A DNA stretch of 64,000 nucleotides. It comes from Psychrobacter immobilis. GTDB taxonomy: Bacteria; Pseudomonadota; Gammaproteobacteria; Pseudomonadales; Moraxellaceae. The stretch covers positions 35,550 to 99,549 of the forward strand of contig NZ_CAJGZN010000014.1 of NCBI RefSeq assembly GCF_904846235.1, given 5' to 3'. The notes under the pieces were generated by a model, which was not told the origin of the DNA, ran no database searches, and saw only the letters and a list, made by a program, of their open reading frames with translations. Below, in pieces: positions 24,740-34,583 of this stretch. The stretch's first letter is position 1; each line of letters begins with the position of its first letter. The position numbers and the translations under genes were made by a program.

Positions 24740-25717
24740 ATGGGTCTCTTGGTAGACGGGCAGTGGCAAGACAAGTGGTACGAGACAAAAGAGAGTGGCG
24801 GCCGCTTTCAGCGTGAGGATGCTGGTTTTAGAAACTGGGTAACGGTAGATGGTAGTGCAGGGCCAACAGGTATTGAGGGCTTTAAAGCCGAACCTGACCG
24901 CTATCATCTATACGTGTCGCTAGCCTGTCCTTGGGCACACCGTACCCTTATTTACCGCAAGCTTAAAGGCTTAGAAGACATCATTCCGATATCTGTGGTT
25001 CATCCTTTTATGGGAGAGCACGGCTGGACGTTTGCAGAGGGTGCAGGCGTCGTTGCTGACCCAGTTATCAATGCAGACTATGCCTATGAGCTGTATACCA
25101 AGGCCAAGCCAGACTATACAGGCCGTGTCACCGTACCTATCTTGTGGGATAAAAAAACAAACACAATCGTGAGTAATGAGTCATCTGAGATTATTCGCAT
25201 GTTTAACTCTGCCTTTGATGAGGTTGGTGCGCTAGCAGGTGATTTTGTGCCAGCAGAGTTGTTACAAGAAATTGATGATATCAATACCTTTGTCTATTCA
25301 ACTATCAACAATGGCGTATATAAAACAGGATTCTCTACCACGCAAGAGGCTTACGAAGAGGCCGTGATTGAGCTATTTGCGGCATTAGATACACTTGAGA
25401 CGCGCTTAGCACATCAGCGTTATCTAACAGGTAGCACTATAACCGAGGCCGATTGGCGACTATTTACGACGTTGGTTCGTTTCGATGCTGTCTATGTTGG
25501 GCATTTCAAATGCAATCTGCGTCGTATCGTTGACTATCCAAATCTTTGGGGCTATCTGCGTGACTTATATCAGGTACCTGGCATTGAAGATACGGTAAAT
25601 ATGAATCATATCAAGCAGCATTATTACACCAGTCATGCCAATATCAATCCCACGCGTATTGTCCCTGTTGGCCCAGTGCTTGATTTTAATGAACCACATG
25701 ATCGTGCACGTCTATAG
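24740..25717 (+). CDS. Xi-class glutathione S-transferase (glutathionyl-hydroquinone reductase)
   Basis: This is a 325-residue cytoplasmic enzyme of the YqjG/ECM4 group, which reduces glutathionyl-hydroquinones to hydroquinones using glutathione. The thioredoxin-like half has the diagnostic active-site segment YVSLACPWAHRTLIYRKLKGL with catalytic Cys63. The helical half has the family segments LTGSTITEADWRLFTTLVRFDAVYVGHFKCN and YPNLWGYLRDLYQ. The ATG at 24740 is preceded by TTGGAG, and the TTG at 24728 would overlap that ribosome site. It is monocistronic, convergent with hemB, and shares the terminator at 25741. Confidence 0.93.
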   Translation: MGLLVDGQWQDKWYETKESGGRFQREDAGFRNWVTVDGSAGPTGIEGFKAEPDRYHLYVSLACPWAHRTLIYRKLKGLEDIIPISVVHPFMGEHGWTFAEGAGVVADPVINADYAYELYTKAKPDYTGRVTVPILWDKKTNTIVSNESSEIIRMFNSAFDEVGALAGDFVPAELLQEIDDINTFVYSTINNGVYKTGFSTTQEAYEEAVIELFAALDTLETRLAHQRYLTGSTITEADWRLFTTLVRFDAVYVGHFKCNLRRIVDYPNLWGYLRDLYQVPGIEDTVNMNHIKQHYYTSHANINPTRIVPVGPVLDFNEPHDRARL

Positions 25718-25740
25718 TTCTATTCATCAAAAAATATTCA

Positions 25741-25778
25741 AAAAAAGCCCCAGCTACTTATTAGTAGCTGGGGTTTTT
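25741..25778. terminator. Bidirectional terminator between the GST gene and hemB
   Basis: AAAAGCCCCAGCTAC and GTAGCTGGGGTTTTT flank a 6-base loop, with A/T runs on both sides. It serves both convergent genes. Confidence 0.92.
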
Positions 25779-25805
25779 ACATTATAAAAGGTAGTACAAC
25801 TACTA

Positions 25806-26822
<1,017 letters not shown>

Positions 26823-26834
26823 TTATGATTGTTT

Positions 26835-27006
26835 TAGGGCGTGTCCTCATTTTAAAAATGGTGATAAAAATGAGATAAATTGCAGTCAAACAAGGAAAAT
26901 AGCTGGTTAATATCGGGATATTAACCAGCTATTTAACGATGTTTGGCAAAATTTAGCCATTTTTAGCCCGTTTAGATATGATCAATTGAATTGATGACAC
27001 GCCCTA
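26835..27006. mobile_element. Candidate 170-bp MITE
   Basis: AGGGCGTGTC at 26836-26845 and GACACGCCCT at 26996-27005 are perfect inverted ends. Similarity continues inward (CTCATTTT against ATCAATTC, read as inverted copy). Each end is flanked by TA (26835-26836 and 27005-27006), consistent with a TA target duplication. Inside is a 17-bp perfect palindrome, AAATAGCTGGTTAATAT (26897-26913) against its complement (26918-26934), around CGGG. There is no coding capacity. It fits a miniature element mobilised by an IS630- or IS5-like transposase; the parent is not identified. Confidence 0.6.
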
Positions 27007-27141
27007 ATAGTTATCATGTTACATGGTTAAAATAATATCGCTATAAGCGGTATTTTATAGAACTAGCTTATTAAAATCTGTGCTTTATAACTGGCCGTAT
27101 ACAAAGAGAGCCTACTATAACCAAAAGACATAAGTAAAAGC
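27007..27141. other. Spacer downstream of the candidate MITE, no gene seen
   Basis: AT-rich sequence without a plausible frame lies between the candidate element and the efflux-operon terminator. Confidence 0.4.
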
Positions 27142-27175
27142 AAAAAGCCCCACCATGTTAAGTCGGTAGGGCTGA
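27142..27175 (-). terminator. Terminator of the efflux operon
   Basis: AGCCCCACC (27146-27154) pairs with GGTAGGGCT (27165-27173) apart from one mismatch, and the minus strand continues into TTTTTGCTTTT. Confidence 0.65.
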
Positions 27176-27236
27176 TAGTACGTATCGACTGTCAATGTGA
27201 TGATAGAGCTGCGTCATCAGATTAAGGCTGGGTCAT

Positions 27237-29051
27237 TTAAGGCTCAATAATCTGGGTCACAGGAACTTGCTCAACACTATTATTATTGAAGCGAGTCTCT
27301 TCAGTGACCACGCCGACAGCGGCATCCTTCTTACCATCGTCATTCACATCGACGATAGCAGTCGGTTCAAAAGTAGTCGTTTCTACCGCTTGCGACTGCT
27401 TAATGGCGATAGCTTCTTGCGGCGTAGTCACACGCGCTGAACCAGCTGCTTTAATGGCGTTTGTCGCTTTGGTTTTTGCACTAGTAGCAGTTCCAGTGAC
27501 AATTTGCGCCAAGTTGGTGTGCTGCGGTACAGGAATGACAGACGGTACATCAAGGTTCGCACCGCCACCAAGCGCTTGGTACAACTCAATCTGGCTAACG
27601 ATTTTCTGTAGCTCTAAATCTAGGATACCTTGCTGAGTAGAGAATAGGGAACGCTGCGCGTCAAGTACGTCTAAGTAATTGTCCAGACCTGCTTTAAAGC
27701 GCGCATCTGCTATCTGATATGTCTGCTCAAAATTATCTTGCAGACGATACTGCGCCTCTAACTGCTCACCGAGCGTCGCACGTGTAGCAAGTACATCTGA
27801 CACTTCGCGGAATGCCGTTTGAATAGAGCTCTCATAACTAGCAAGCGTTTGCTTACGTTCAATTTGAGCCACATCATAGTTGGCATCTAGACGGCCTGCA
27901 TCAAAGATAGGGACGCTAATGCTAGGTCCAAACGACCAGCCAACGGCACCATTTTTGAACAAGTCATTTAGGCTGCCGCTACTAACGCCCACACTACTGG
28001 TCAAGCTAATAGATGGGAAGTAAGAGGCACGCGCCACTTCTATATTCGCACCAGCAGCTTTTAAGTTGTATTCTGCCTGTAGTACATCAGGGCGATAGCG
28101 CAGCAATTCACTTGGTAGACCAGCATTAAATATCTGCTGGCTAGTGATATTACTGACAGCAGGTGTTGGGATAAGCTCGTTTGGAATCGCGCCACCAACC
28201 AAGTACTGCAATGCATTGCGTGATTGAAGAACGCTGGTCTGTGCACGTAATACGGCAAGCTTGGCACTCTCTAATGAGGCAGCAGCCTGCAATGAAGGCA
28301 GTTTTGCGTCAATACCTGCTTCAAAACGTTTATCCGCGATAAATAGCGAGCGCTCACGACTCTCGACTGTAGCTTCAGCCAGTTTTAACTGCGCTAAGCT
28401 ATAGCTTAGGTTGGCGTAGCTTTGGGCAATATTACTAATCAAGCTGATTTGGGTCGCATCTTTGGCTGCTGTGGTCGCCAAAAAGTTCTGCAATGCTTGA
28501 TCTTTTAAGCTTGAAATTTTACCCCAAAAGTCAAGCTCATAATTGGCAAGACCCAAGTTGACACTGTAGCTACTACTCGCATTTCGATCAGTACGATTCT
28601 GTGCTGAACGAGTGTAACCAGCACTGCCATTGATAGCGGGCAAGTCATTAATATCGGTAATCTGATACTGTGCACGTGCTTTTTCAATAGCTAGGCGCGC
28701 ACTCTCAAAGTCTTTGTTTTTTTCAAGACCGAGAGCAATCAGACCCTTTAGACGCTCATCGCTATAAAAATTCTGCCAGCGTTGACTGGCAATGCTTGCT
28801 TGGTCAGCACTACTGACAGTCTCTTTATCAAATGCACCATAAGATTGCTGCATAGGAATATTTGGCTCTGCTAGCACAGGACGCATATCCGCTTTTGGAA
28901 TGGTGTTACAAGCGGCCATGCTGATTGCCAATGCAGTCAGCCCTAACAGGCGGCCACTGTTTTTGCGTAAACGAGATAGTGCTGGCTGCGCATCGATAGC
29001 TGTCATAGCTACCGATGACGAGTTGATGATAGATGTTTTTTGAGCACTCAT
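27237..29051 (-). CDS. Outer membrane efflux lipoprotein, OprM/AdeK-like
   Basis: This is a 604-residue outer-membrane channel of an RND tripartite pump. After an unusually long N-terminus comes the lipobox SMAAC (Cys48), then two repeats of the outer-membrane-factor fold with typical ELDFWGKI, RPDVLQAEYNLKAAGANIEVARASYFPSI and LDVLDAQRSLFSTQQ. Family members end near what is residue ~490 here (LYQALGGG). This protein continues about 110 residues with a low-complexity tail that contains a DVNDDGKKD calcium-loop-like motif at 568-576. The ATG overlaps the stop of the pump gene (ATGA). It completes the membrane-fusion, pump and channel set encoded in one operon. Confidence 0.93.
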   Translation of the reverse strand: MSAQKTSIINSSSVAMTAIDAQPALSRLRKNSGRLLGLTALAISMAACNTIPKADMRPVLAEPNIPMQQSYGAFDKETVSSADQASIASQRWQNFYSDERLKGLIALGLEKNKDFESARLAIEKARAQYQITDINDLPAINGSAGYTRSAQNRTDRNASSSYSVNLGLANYELDFWGKISSLKDQALQNFLATTAAKDATQISLISNIAQSYANLSYSLAQLKLAEATVESRERSLFIADKRFEAGIDAKLPSLQAAASLESAKLAVLRAQTSVLQSRNALQYLVGGAIPNELIPTPAVSNITSQQIFNAGLPSELLRYRPDVLQAEYNLKAAGANIEVARASYFPSISLTSSVGVSSGSLNDLFKNGAVGWSFGPSISVPIFDAGRLDANYDVAQIERKQTLASYESSIQTAFREVSDVLATRATLGEQLEAQYRLQDNFEQTYQIADARFKAGLDNYLDVLDAQRSLFSTQQGILDLELQKIVSQIELYQALGGGANLDVPSVIPVPQHTNLAQIVTGTATSAKTKATNAIKAAGSARVTTPQEAIAIKQSQAVETTTFEPTAIVDVNDDGKKDAAVGVVTEETRFNNNSVEQVPVTQIIEP

Positions 29052-32000
29052 TGTGTATTGTCTCCCAGACTTGCAGGCTGATAACTCTCAGAAGGTGTTG
29101 GGTTATGCGAGTTAGGCGTACCATTGCCACCATCTTTATCATTGGGTGTGTTGTTCTCATATTTATGCGGGAACGCACTACGCACCCAGATATAGAACAT
29201 TGGGATAAAGAAGATACCTAAGAGGGTTGCTGTGATTACCCCACCAACAACACTAGTACCAATAGCATTTTGACTGCCTGAACCTGGCCCATTCGCCAAG
29301 AATAATGGCACAACACCCAAACCAAAGGCAAGTGAGGTCATGACAATCGGACGCAAACGTTGGCGTGCTGCGGTCATGACGGCCTCTCTGAGACTGTAAC
29401 CTTCCTCTTGGTGTTCCTTCGCAAATTCAATAATCAAAATGGCGTTTTTGGCGGATAAACCAACGACAGTCAGTAGACCAACTTGCAGGTAGATATCATT
29501 GGCAAAACCACGTAGCCAGGTAAATATCACTGCACCCAATACGCCAAGTGGAATCACTAGTAACACAGAGAAGGGGATAGACCAGCTTTCGTACAAGGCT
29601 GCCAAACATAAGAAGACAACTAGGATTGAAAGCGCATAAAGCATTGGCGCTTGAGCCCCTGACTTTTGCTCTTCCAATGACATACCTGTCCACTCGTAAC
29701 TGATACCCTCAGGTAGCTTGTCTATCATCGCTTCCATTGAGCTCATTGCTTCACCAGTACTTAGTCCTGGTGCGGCGCTACCTTGGATGTTCATGGACGG
29801 TAGGCTGTTGTAACGAGTAAGACGCGGTGAGCCTGACTGCCACTCACTACTAGAGAATGCATCAAACGAAATCATATCATTCATGTCATTTCGTACATAC
29901 CATTTACCAATATCATCAGGGTTGGTACGGCTGCTGGCTTCACCTTGTACATAGACACGTTTGATACGGCCACGATCGATGAAGTCATTAACGTAGCTTG
30001 AGCCCCACGCTGTTGAGATAACGCTATTGATATTGCTTAGTGACAGGCCATAAGCCGCCGCTTGTTCTTGATTGATATTTACTTTAAGTTGTGGCGAGTC
30101 TTCTTGCCCGTTAGGACGTACGCCAGCTACTTGATCGTTCTGCGCGGCCATACCTAAGAGCATGTTTCGGGCTTCAAGTAGCCCGTCATGTCCGAGGTTA
30201 CCACTGTCCTGAATCATTAAGTCAAAACCACTGGCATTACCAAGCTCGGTAATCGCGGGTGGGACGATGGCAAATACTTGTGCTTCGTTCAGCTGAGTAA
30301 AGAAGTACCCCATTGCTCGACCAGCGACAGCTTGAGCGGTGTTTTCATCGCCCGAGCGTTCCTCCCAGTCTGATAAGCGCACAAACGCCAGACCCATATT
30401 CTGACCTTGACCTGCAAAGCTGAAGCCTGCAATGGTAAAGACAGAGGCAATGTTATCGGTTTCTTGAGTGTCGTAATAGTTTCTGACTTTATCGAGCACT
30501 TCTTGCGTTTCATCTAATGTCGAACCAGCAGGAAGCTGAACCAAGGTAAACATAATACCCTGATCTTCTTCTGGTAAAAACGAGCCGGGAATACGTAAGA
30601 ACACAACCGCCATGATACCGATGATGGCTGCATAGCCAATCATGTAAAGCCATTTAAAACGAATACTCTTGCCGACAAAGTTTTCATAAGAGCGGCTAAG
30701 TTTAAAGAAGCCACGGTTAAACCAACCAAAGAAACCCTTTTGCTTTTCAGTACTGCCTTTTTCGTGACTCTTACCGCGTTTGAGTAAAGTGACACATAGC
30801 GCAGGCGTAAAAATAAGCGCGACCATGGCTGACAGCACCATGCTGGTAATCAACGTGATGGAGAACTGGCGATAAATCACCCCTGTTGAGCCACCAAAGA
30901 ACGCCATCGGTACGAATACTGCGGATAAGATAAGCGCAATACCAATAACGATTTTACTGATTTCACCCATCGACTGGATAGTTGCATCTTTGATAGAGAT
31001 GTGAGGATCTTCTTCTAGTATTCGCTCGACGTTCTCTACCACGACGATCGCATCATCGACCAGCAGACCGATGGAGAGAACCATAGCAAACATGGTCAAG
31101 ACGTTGATACTAAAGCCTGCAATATACAACACTGCAAAGGTACCCAAGAGTACGACAGGTACGGCAAGGGTCGGGATAATGGTGGCACGCCAGTTCTGTA
31201 AGAAAATGAACATAACGATAAATACCAACACAATCGCTTCAATGAGGGTCATAACGACTTGTTCAATAGACAAGCGTACAAATGGTGTGGTGTCATACGG
31301 AACGACTGAGGCTAGACCAATTGGGAAGTTTTTTTCCAGCTCAGCCATACGTGCGCCGACGGCTTCACGAGTCTCAAGGGCGTTTGCGCCACCAGCGAGT
31401 GAAATACCTAAACCGGCTGCTTCTTTACCATTGTATAAAGACACAACGCTATAGTTTTCACTGCCGATTTCGACATCTGCCACATCGCCTAAGCGTACTT
31501 GTGCGCCTGAGGTATCTGTTTTTAGTAGAATGTTTCGGAATTCTTCAGGCGTTTGAAGATAGCTTTGCACCGTGACCGTGGCATTGATAACCTGTTGGTC
31601 GGTATCAGCAGGTGCTTGACCTAACTGACCGGCAGATACTTGCGCGTTCTGCGCTCGTATCGCATTGACCACATCTGAAGGTATCATGTTGTAGCTACGT
31701 AGGCGTGAAGGGTCAAGCCATACACGCATCGCATAAGTAGAGCCAAAGACTTGAACTTCACCCACACCTTCGACACGACTGATCGAATCGACGACATTAG
31801 AGTTAATATAATCGGCAATATCTGCCCGATCCATGGTGCCATCTTCAGAAATAAATGCTTGCACCATCAAAAAGCTGCTAGACGATTTATTGACGTTGAC
31901 ACCTTGACGCTGAACAGACTCAGGCAAGGAGCTCATCGCTGCTTGCAGTTTGTTCTGTACTTGTACTTGAGCTGTGTCAGGATCTGTGCCGTTTTCAAAG

Positions 32001-32278
32001 GTAAGCGTCACTGAAGCACTACCATTTGACGAGCTCGATGACGACATATACATCAGACCATCGAGGCCTTTCATACGTTGCTCAATGATCTGTACGACTG
32101 AGTTTTCGACGGTTTGTGCATTAGCACCAGGATAGCTTGCACTGACCGAAATAGTCGGCGGTGCAATACGTGGATACTGTTCGATCGGTAGATTAATAAC
32201 CGATATCACCCCGATGAGCATGACCAAAATAGCCATAACCCATGCAAAAATAGGGCGATTAATAAAAAAACGTGACAT
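29048..32278 (-). CDS. RND multidrug efflux pump, AcrB/MexB/AdeJ family
   Basis: This 1076-residue inner-membrane, proton-driven drug exporter has twelve transmembrane helices in the usual 1+5 / 1+5 arrangement with two large periplasmic loops. Visible family features are FFINRPIFAWVMAI, the proton-relay Asp pair in SIGLLVDDAIVVVENVERI, and the second-half repeat VGLLTVVGLSAKNAILIIEFAKE. The C-terminal ~40 residues are a hydrophilic Asn/Pro/Ser tail. It lies between the fusion protein (35 bases upstream) and the channel (4-base overlap), a complete operon. Specificity cannot be deduced; HAE1-type pumps export many lipophilic drugs. Confidence 0.97.
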   Translation of the reverse strand: MSRFFINRPIFAWVMAILVMLIGVISVINLPIEQYPRIAPPTISVSASYPGANAQTVENSVVQIIEQRMKGLDGLMYMSSSSSSNGSASVTLTFENGTDPDTAQVQVQNKLQAAMSSLPESVQRQGVNVNKSSSSFLMVQAFISEDGTMDRADIADYINSNVVDSISRVEGVGEVQVFGSTYAMRVWLDPSRLRSYNMIPSDVVNAIRAQNAQVSAGQLGQAPADTDQQVINATVTVQSYLQTPEEFRNILLKTDTSGAQVRLGDVADVEIGSENYSVVSLYNGKEAAGLGISLAGGANALETREAVGARMAELEKNFPIGLASVVPYDTTPFVRLSIEQVVMTLIEAIVLVFIVMFIFLQNWRATIIPTLAVPVVLLGTFAVLYIAGFSINVLTMFAMVLSIGLLVDDAIVVVENVERILEEDPHISIKDATIQSMGEISKIVIGIALILSAVFVPMAFFGGSTGVIYRQFSITLITSMVLSAMVALIFTPALCVTLLKRGKSHEKGSTEKQKGFFGWFNRGFFKLSRSYENFVGKSIRFKWLYMIGYAAIIGIMAVVFLRIPGSFLPEEDQGIMFTLVQLPAGSTLDETQEVLDKVRNYYDTQETDNIASVFTIAGFSFAGQGQNMGLAFVRLSDWEERSGDENTAQAVAGRAMGYFFTQLNEAQVFAIVPPAITELGNASGFDLMIQDSGNLGHDGLLEARNMLLGMAAQNDQVAGVRPNGQEDSPQLKVNINQEQAAAYGLSLSNINSVISTAWGSSYVNDFIDRGRIKRVYVQGEASSRTNPDDIGKWYVRNDMNDMISFDAFSSSEWQSGSPRLTRYNSLPSMNIQGSAAPGLSTGEAMSSMEAMIDKLPEGISYEWTGMSLEEQKSGAQAPMLYALSILVVFLCLAALYESWSIPFSVLLVIPLGVLGAVIFTWLRGFANDIYLQVGLLTVVGLSAKNAILIIEFAKEHQEEGYSLREAVMTAARQRLRPIVMTSLAFGLGVVPLFLANGPGSGSQNAIGTSVVGGVITATLLGIFFIPMFYIWVRSAFPHKYENNTPNDKDGGNGTPNSHNPTPSESYQPASLGDNTQ

Positions 32279-32313
32279 AGTATATCCCTAAGTCTTCCTA
32301 TCTTTGAATGGAA

Positions 32314-33717
32314 TTAGTTAGCAGCGGTTTCTGTAGGTTTCTTAGCAGAAGTTTCGTTACCAGCTGGCTTATCCACCGTTTTTGCAGCTTGCTGAGGCGT
32401 TTTGGCGTTTGGCGTGCCTTGTCCTTTTGCAGATGGTGCTGGATTTGCACTTTCTAGTGGTTTGGCGACCACCTCTTGGTCAGGCTTAACCTTAGCACCG
32501 CCAATCACAACTACTTTGTCACCTGCTTTCAAGCCTTCAGTGACGACCCATTGTCCATCGTAAGTACCATTAATGGTGACCGGACGTACTTGGATTTTAT
32601 TATTTTCGTCAACGATATAGACTTGTGTCTCACTCTTCGGCGTACGAGTGACCGCACTTTGCGGGACAAGAGCCGCGTTGGTAATAACGCTCTGCGTCAA
32701 ACGTGCAGAGACATACATACCTGGTAGCAAGATGTTATTGCTGTTTGGGAAAATCGCACGCAAGGTGACAGCACCTGTTGACTCGTCAACTTTGGCTTCA
32801 GACAGTGCAAGCTTGCCGCGTACTGGATAGACAGAACCATCTTCTAGTACCAATTCAACTGAGTTCATACCTGGCTGAGCAGTACCATCTGCTATCTGCT
32901 GACGAAGCTTTAGCAACTCAGAAGAAGACTGGCTAATATCAACGTAGATAGGGTCTAAGCGTGAAATAGTCACCAATGGATCTGCTTGACCAGCACTGAC
33001 TAGAGTACCAGCAGTGACGCTAGAGCGATCAGTACGACCGGTAAGCGGTGCGCGTACGATAGTACGGTTAAGATCTAACGTACTGGCTTCTAAACCTGCT
33101 TTTGCGGTCTGAATGCCTGCTTTTGCACTCTCAATACCTGCTTGAGTTTGACCGACAGAAGCTGCTGCACTTTGTACCGCTGCTTGTGCAGTACGTACGG
33201 CTGTTTGTGCTTGATCGTACTGCTGCTTCGAGATGGCATCAATACTGACCAGACCTTGCAGACGTTGTAAATCATTTTGCGCTTGTGCTAATGACGCTTG
33301 ACGACTGACCAATTCAGCTTTTGCATTGGCATTGTTTGCCACAGCAGTTTGATAGTTAGCCTGTGATTGCTGTACGGCAGCTTGGCCACTCGTTACAGAT
33401 GAGGCATAGTTGTCGGTGTTGATGCGATACAGTGGCTGACCTTTCTTGACGTTGCTTCCTTCACGGAATAGTACTTCGTCAATCACACCGTTGACCTGTG
33501 GGCGGACGTCAGCAGTTTGATAAGCTGCAGTACGACCAGAAAAAGTTTGTACTTGAGGGACGGTATCGAGAGTGACTGTCTGAACGTTGACAACCGCAGG
33601 CGGCATTTGCTGCTGTGCGGCTTGCTCACCAGCGGCGTCCTCGTTGTTGTCACAGCCAACCAGTACAGCTCCAGATAGTACAGATGCTATTACAAGCGCA
33701 AGATAAGAGTGCTTCAT
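32314..33717 (-). CDS. RND efflux periplasmic adaptor (membrane fusion) lipoprotein, AcrA/MexA-like
   Basis: This 467-residue adaptor joins the pump and channel. A lipoprotein signal ends at LVGC (Cys23 of the shortened frame or nearby). The lipoyl half-motifs (DVRPQVNGVIDEVLFREGSNVKKGQPLYRI and TIVRAPLTGRTDRSSVTAGTLVS) flank an Ala/Gln-rich coiled-coil hairpin, followed by beta-barrel and membrane-proximal domains. The C-terminal ~45 residues are Pro/Lys/Ala-rich. I start at the ATG at 33717, with GAGGA 5 bases upstream. It is the first gene of the operon, and the promoter must lie in the 850-base upstream gap, which has no local regulator gene. Confidence 0.96.
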   Translation of the reverse strand: MKHSYLALVIASVLSGAVLVGCDNNEDAAGEQAAQQQMPPAVVNVQTVTLDTVPQVQTFSGRTAAYQTADVRPQVNGVIDEVLFREGSNVKKGQPLYRINTDNYASSVTSGQAAVQQSQANYQTAVANNANAKAELVSRQASLAQAQNDLQRLQGLVSIDAISKQQYDQAQTAVRTAQAAVQSAAASVGQTQAGIESAKAGIQTAKAGLEASTLDLNRTIVRAPLTGRTDRSSVTAGTLVSAGQADPLVTISRLDPIYVDISQSSSELLKLRQQIADGTAQPGMNSVELVLEDGSVYPVRGKLALSEAKVDESTGAVTLRAIFPNSNNILLPGMYVSARLTQSVITNAALVPQSAVTRTPKSETQVYIVDENNKIQVRPVTINGTYDGQWVVTEGLKAGDKVVVIGGAKVKPDQEVVAKPLESANPAPSAKGQGTPNAKTPQQAAKTVDKPAGNETSAKKPTETAAN

Positions 33718-33794
33718 CAATGTCCTCGGCAATATATATAAATAGTGACAGTATAAAAATCGATCAATAAGTTTGGCGTACTGAATATAAGGGT

Positions 33795-33866
33795 CTTGCT
33801 AATACTAAATAACTTGCTAATGCTGAATAACTTGCTAATGCTGAATAACTTGCTAATGCTGAATAA
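33795..33866. repeat. Four tandem 18-bp repeats upstream of the efflux operon
   Basis: Three perfect copies of CTTGCTAATGCTGAATAA (33813-33830, 33831-33848, 33849-33866) follow one variant copy (33795-33812, CTTGCTAATACTAAATAA). The array starts 78 bases before the adaptor start codon on the promoter side. Copy number may vary between strains. Confidence 0.9.
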
Positions 33867-34532
33867 AGAGAATAAATAGCCTAAGCTAGCATTATTTATT
33901 CCAGTTTCAGATTATTCTGTTAGTGAAATATAACTAATAGGAAATCTGACATCGATATGGATTAAGTATCGAAAGGATTATTTAGCATTAATTGTTTAAG
34001 CAAACCACAGAATGGATTAATAAATTTAATGAGTCATTATAAACTATTGGGGTAACCCCACAGTCAAGTAGTTTGCGATACGAGCTGGATCGAAAAGCGG
34101 TAATATTACAGTTTACGAATTAATAGATTACCGTCATAGTAAGCGTCGTCTCTATTAACAGCTAATAGAACCATGCACAACCTAGTATCAAAATATATTG
34201 TAAACTTTTGTTATAAATCTAAAACCCTATAGTAACTAAGGTTTTTAAACGATAGAAAATCGACTTTGTCAACAAAATGACAATTTTAGCAACCCCTAAT
34301 TACAGTCATAAAAAATAACTATCAGTATCTCTCTAACAAACGTCATCAAACTTTGACCGACTGTCCAAAAAGCCTTATACGATTATAGTACTGCAAGAAT
34401 GTATGAAACTTAAAGAAAGGTAACGATTTGGCTGACATGCTAGTTTTTGAGAAGGTACTTCTTAATTTATGAGCTTCTTATTCATCAATTGCTGAAGGAG
34501 TTTGCTAAAAAGCCATGCTAAAAAATTCTGTC
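33867..34532. other. Long non-coding spacer between efflux operon and ispB
   Basis: About 670 bases contain no frame with a ribosome site and no family-like peptide. The spacer presumably holds the efflux-operon promoter. It is AT-rich, and no regulator gene or recognised RNA is seen. Confidence 0.4.
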
Positions 34533-34575
34533 AAAAAAAAGAGTCGTCTTAATTAGTTAATAACATAGACGACTC
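34533..34575 (-). terminator. Terminator of ispB
   Basis: AGACGACTC (34567-34575) and GAGTCGTCT (34541-34549) pair over 9 bp, and on the minus strand the hairpin is followed by eight T residues. Confidence 0.85.
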
Positions 34576-34583
34576 AGCTTTAA

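Noticed and set aside
31071..31575. Overlapping plus-strand frames inside the RND pump gene
   Set aside because: They are shadows of a highly conserved minus-strand gene, with no ribosome sites or family features.
33795..33866. Tandem array as a CRISPR
   Set aside because: The 18-bp units are contiguous with no spacers and there are no cas genes.
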